Assembly (NCBI GenBank): GCA_900752535.1
Contig: CAADVV010000105.1
Location: 1 to 6,508, forward strand
Length of the DNA stretch: 6,508 nucleotides
Reading direction: 5' to 3'
Source of the DNA: Bacteroidales bacterium
GTDB taxonomy: Bacteria > Bacteroidota > Bacteroidia > Bacteroidales > Muribaculaceae
In this document: one piece after another, positions 6,466-6,508 of the stretch
How positions within the stretch are numbered: position 1 is the first letter of the stretch
How the letters are laid out: each line of letters starts with the position of its first letter
Notes under the pieces: generated by a model
The model's input: the letters and a program-made list of their open reading frames with translations, nothing else
Databases searched by the model: none
What the model was told of the DNA's origin: nothing
Made by a program: the position numbers and the translations under genes

Positions 6466-6508
6466 GTGAAAATCACGAAAAAGACCATAACGGGCATGTT
6501 TGTGGCTA
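6466..6508 (+). CDS. Start of a downstream exported protein, 3' end beyond window
   Basis: A frame opening at GTG 6466 reads MKITKKTITGMFVA (GTG read as Met) to the edge. A basic segment followed by a hydrophobic one is typical of a signal peptide. It begins 20 bp after the parvulin stop, so cotranscription is likely. An in-frame ATG at 6496 is the alternative start, but it would remove the basic n-region. In Bacteroidetes, genes for parvulin/SurA-type proteins often occur in tandem, so another isomerase is a reasonable guess. With 14 visible codons it cannot be confirmed. Confidence 0.55.
   Translation, partial: MKITKKTITGMFVA

Overview
The window looks like a chromosomal segment from a member of the Bacteroidales. 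Three things point there. The IMP dehydrogenase has the Bacteroidetes style of sequence. A BspA-like leucine-rich-repeat surface protein is present. The upstream regions carry -7 elements of the Bacteroidetes type (TAnnTTTG) and lack strong Shine-Dalgarno sequences. The moderately GC-rich coding sequence would suit a gut Muribaculaceae-type organism, but that placement is only an inference.

Layout: (1) Positions 1-2375, minus strand, encode a secreted BspA-like LRR protein. At least 791 residues are visible, and its C-terminus runs off the left edge. (2) Positions 2376-2631 are a divergent intergenic region with a candidate promoter for each flanking gene and a small inverted repeat between them. 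(3) Positions 2632-4110, plus strand, encode IMP dehydrogenase (guaB, 492 aa). The longest reading frame opens at 2584, but that ATG lies just before the promoter -7 element, so 2632 is the better start. (4) Positions 4111-4492 are a 382-bp gap without a gene. It holds a GC-rich hairpin just after guaB (likely terminator), two more inverted repeats, a short tandem repeat, and a perfect -7 element followed by a leader with a small hairpin. (5) Positions 4493-6445, plus strand, encode an exported 650-aa peptidyl-prolyl isomerase/chaperone with two parvulin (PpiC/SurA-type) domains. (6) From 6466 to the right edge is the start of another gene, probably beginning at GTG and opening with a signal-peptide-like sequence. 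It lies only 20 bp downstream and is probably cotranscribed.

How they work together: guaB catalyses the first committed step of GTP synthesis and appears to be its own transcription unit. The parvulin protein and the partial gene after it look like the start of an envelope protein-folding operon. The LRR protein is an unrelated surface or secreted product, transcribed divergently. I see no mobile element, CRISPR array, tRNA or rRNA. I also see no convincing new system; the findings are architectural and regulatory details of moderate interest.
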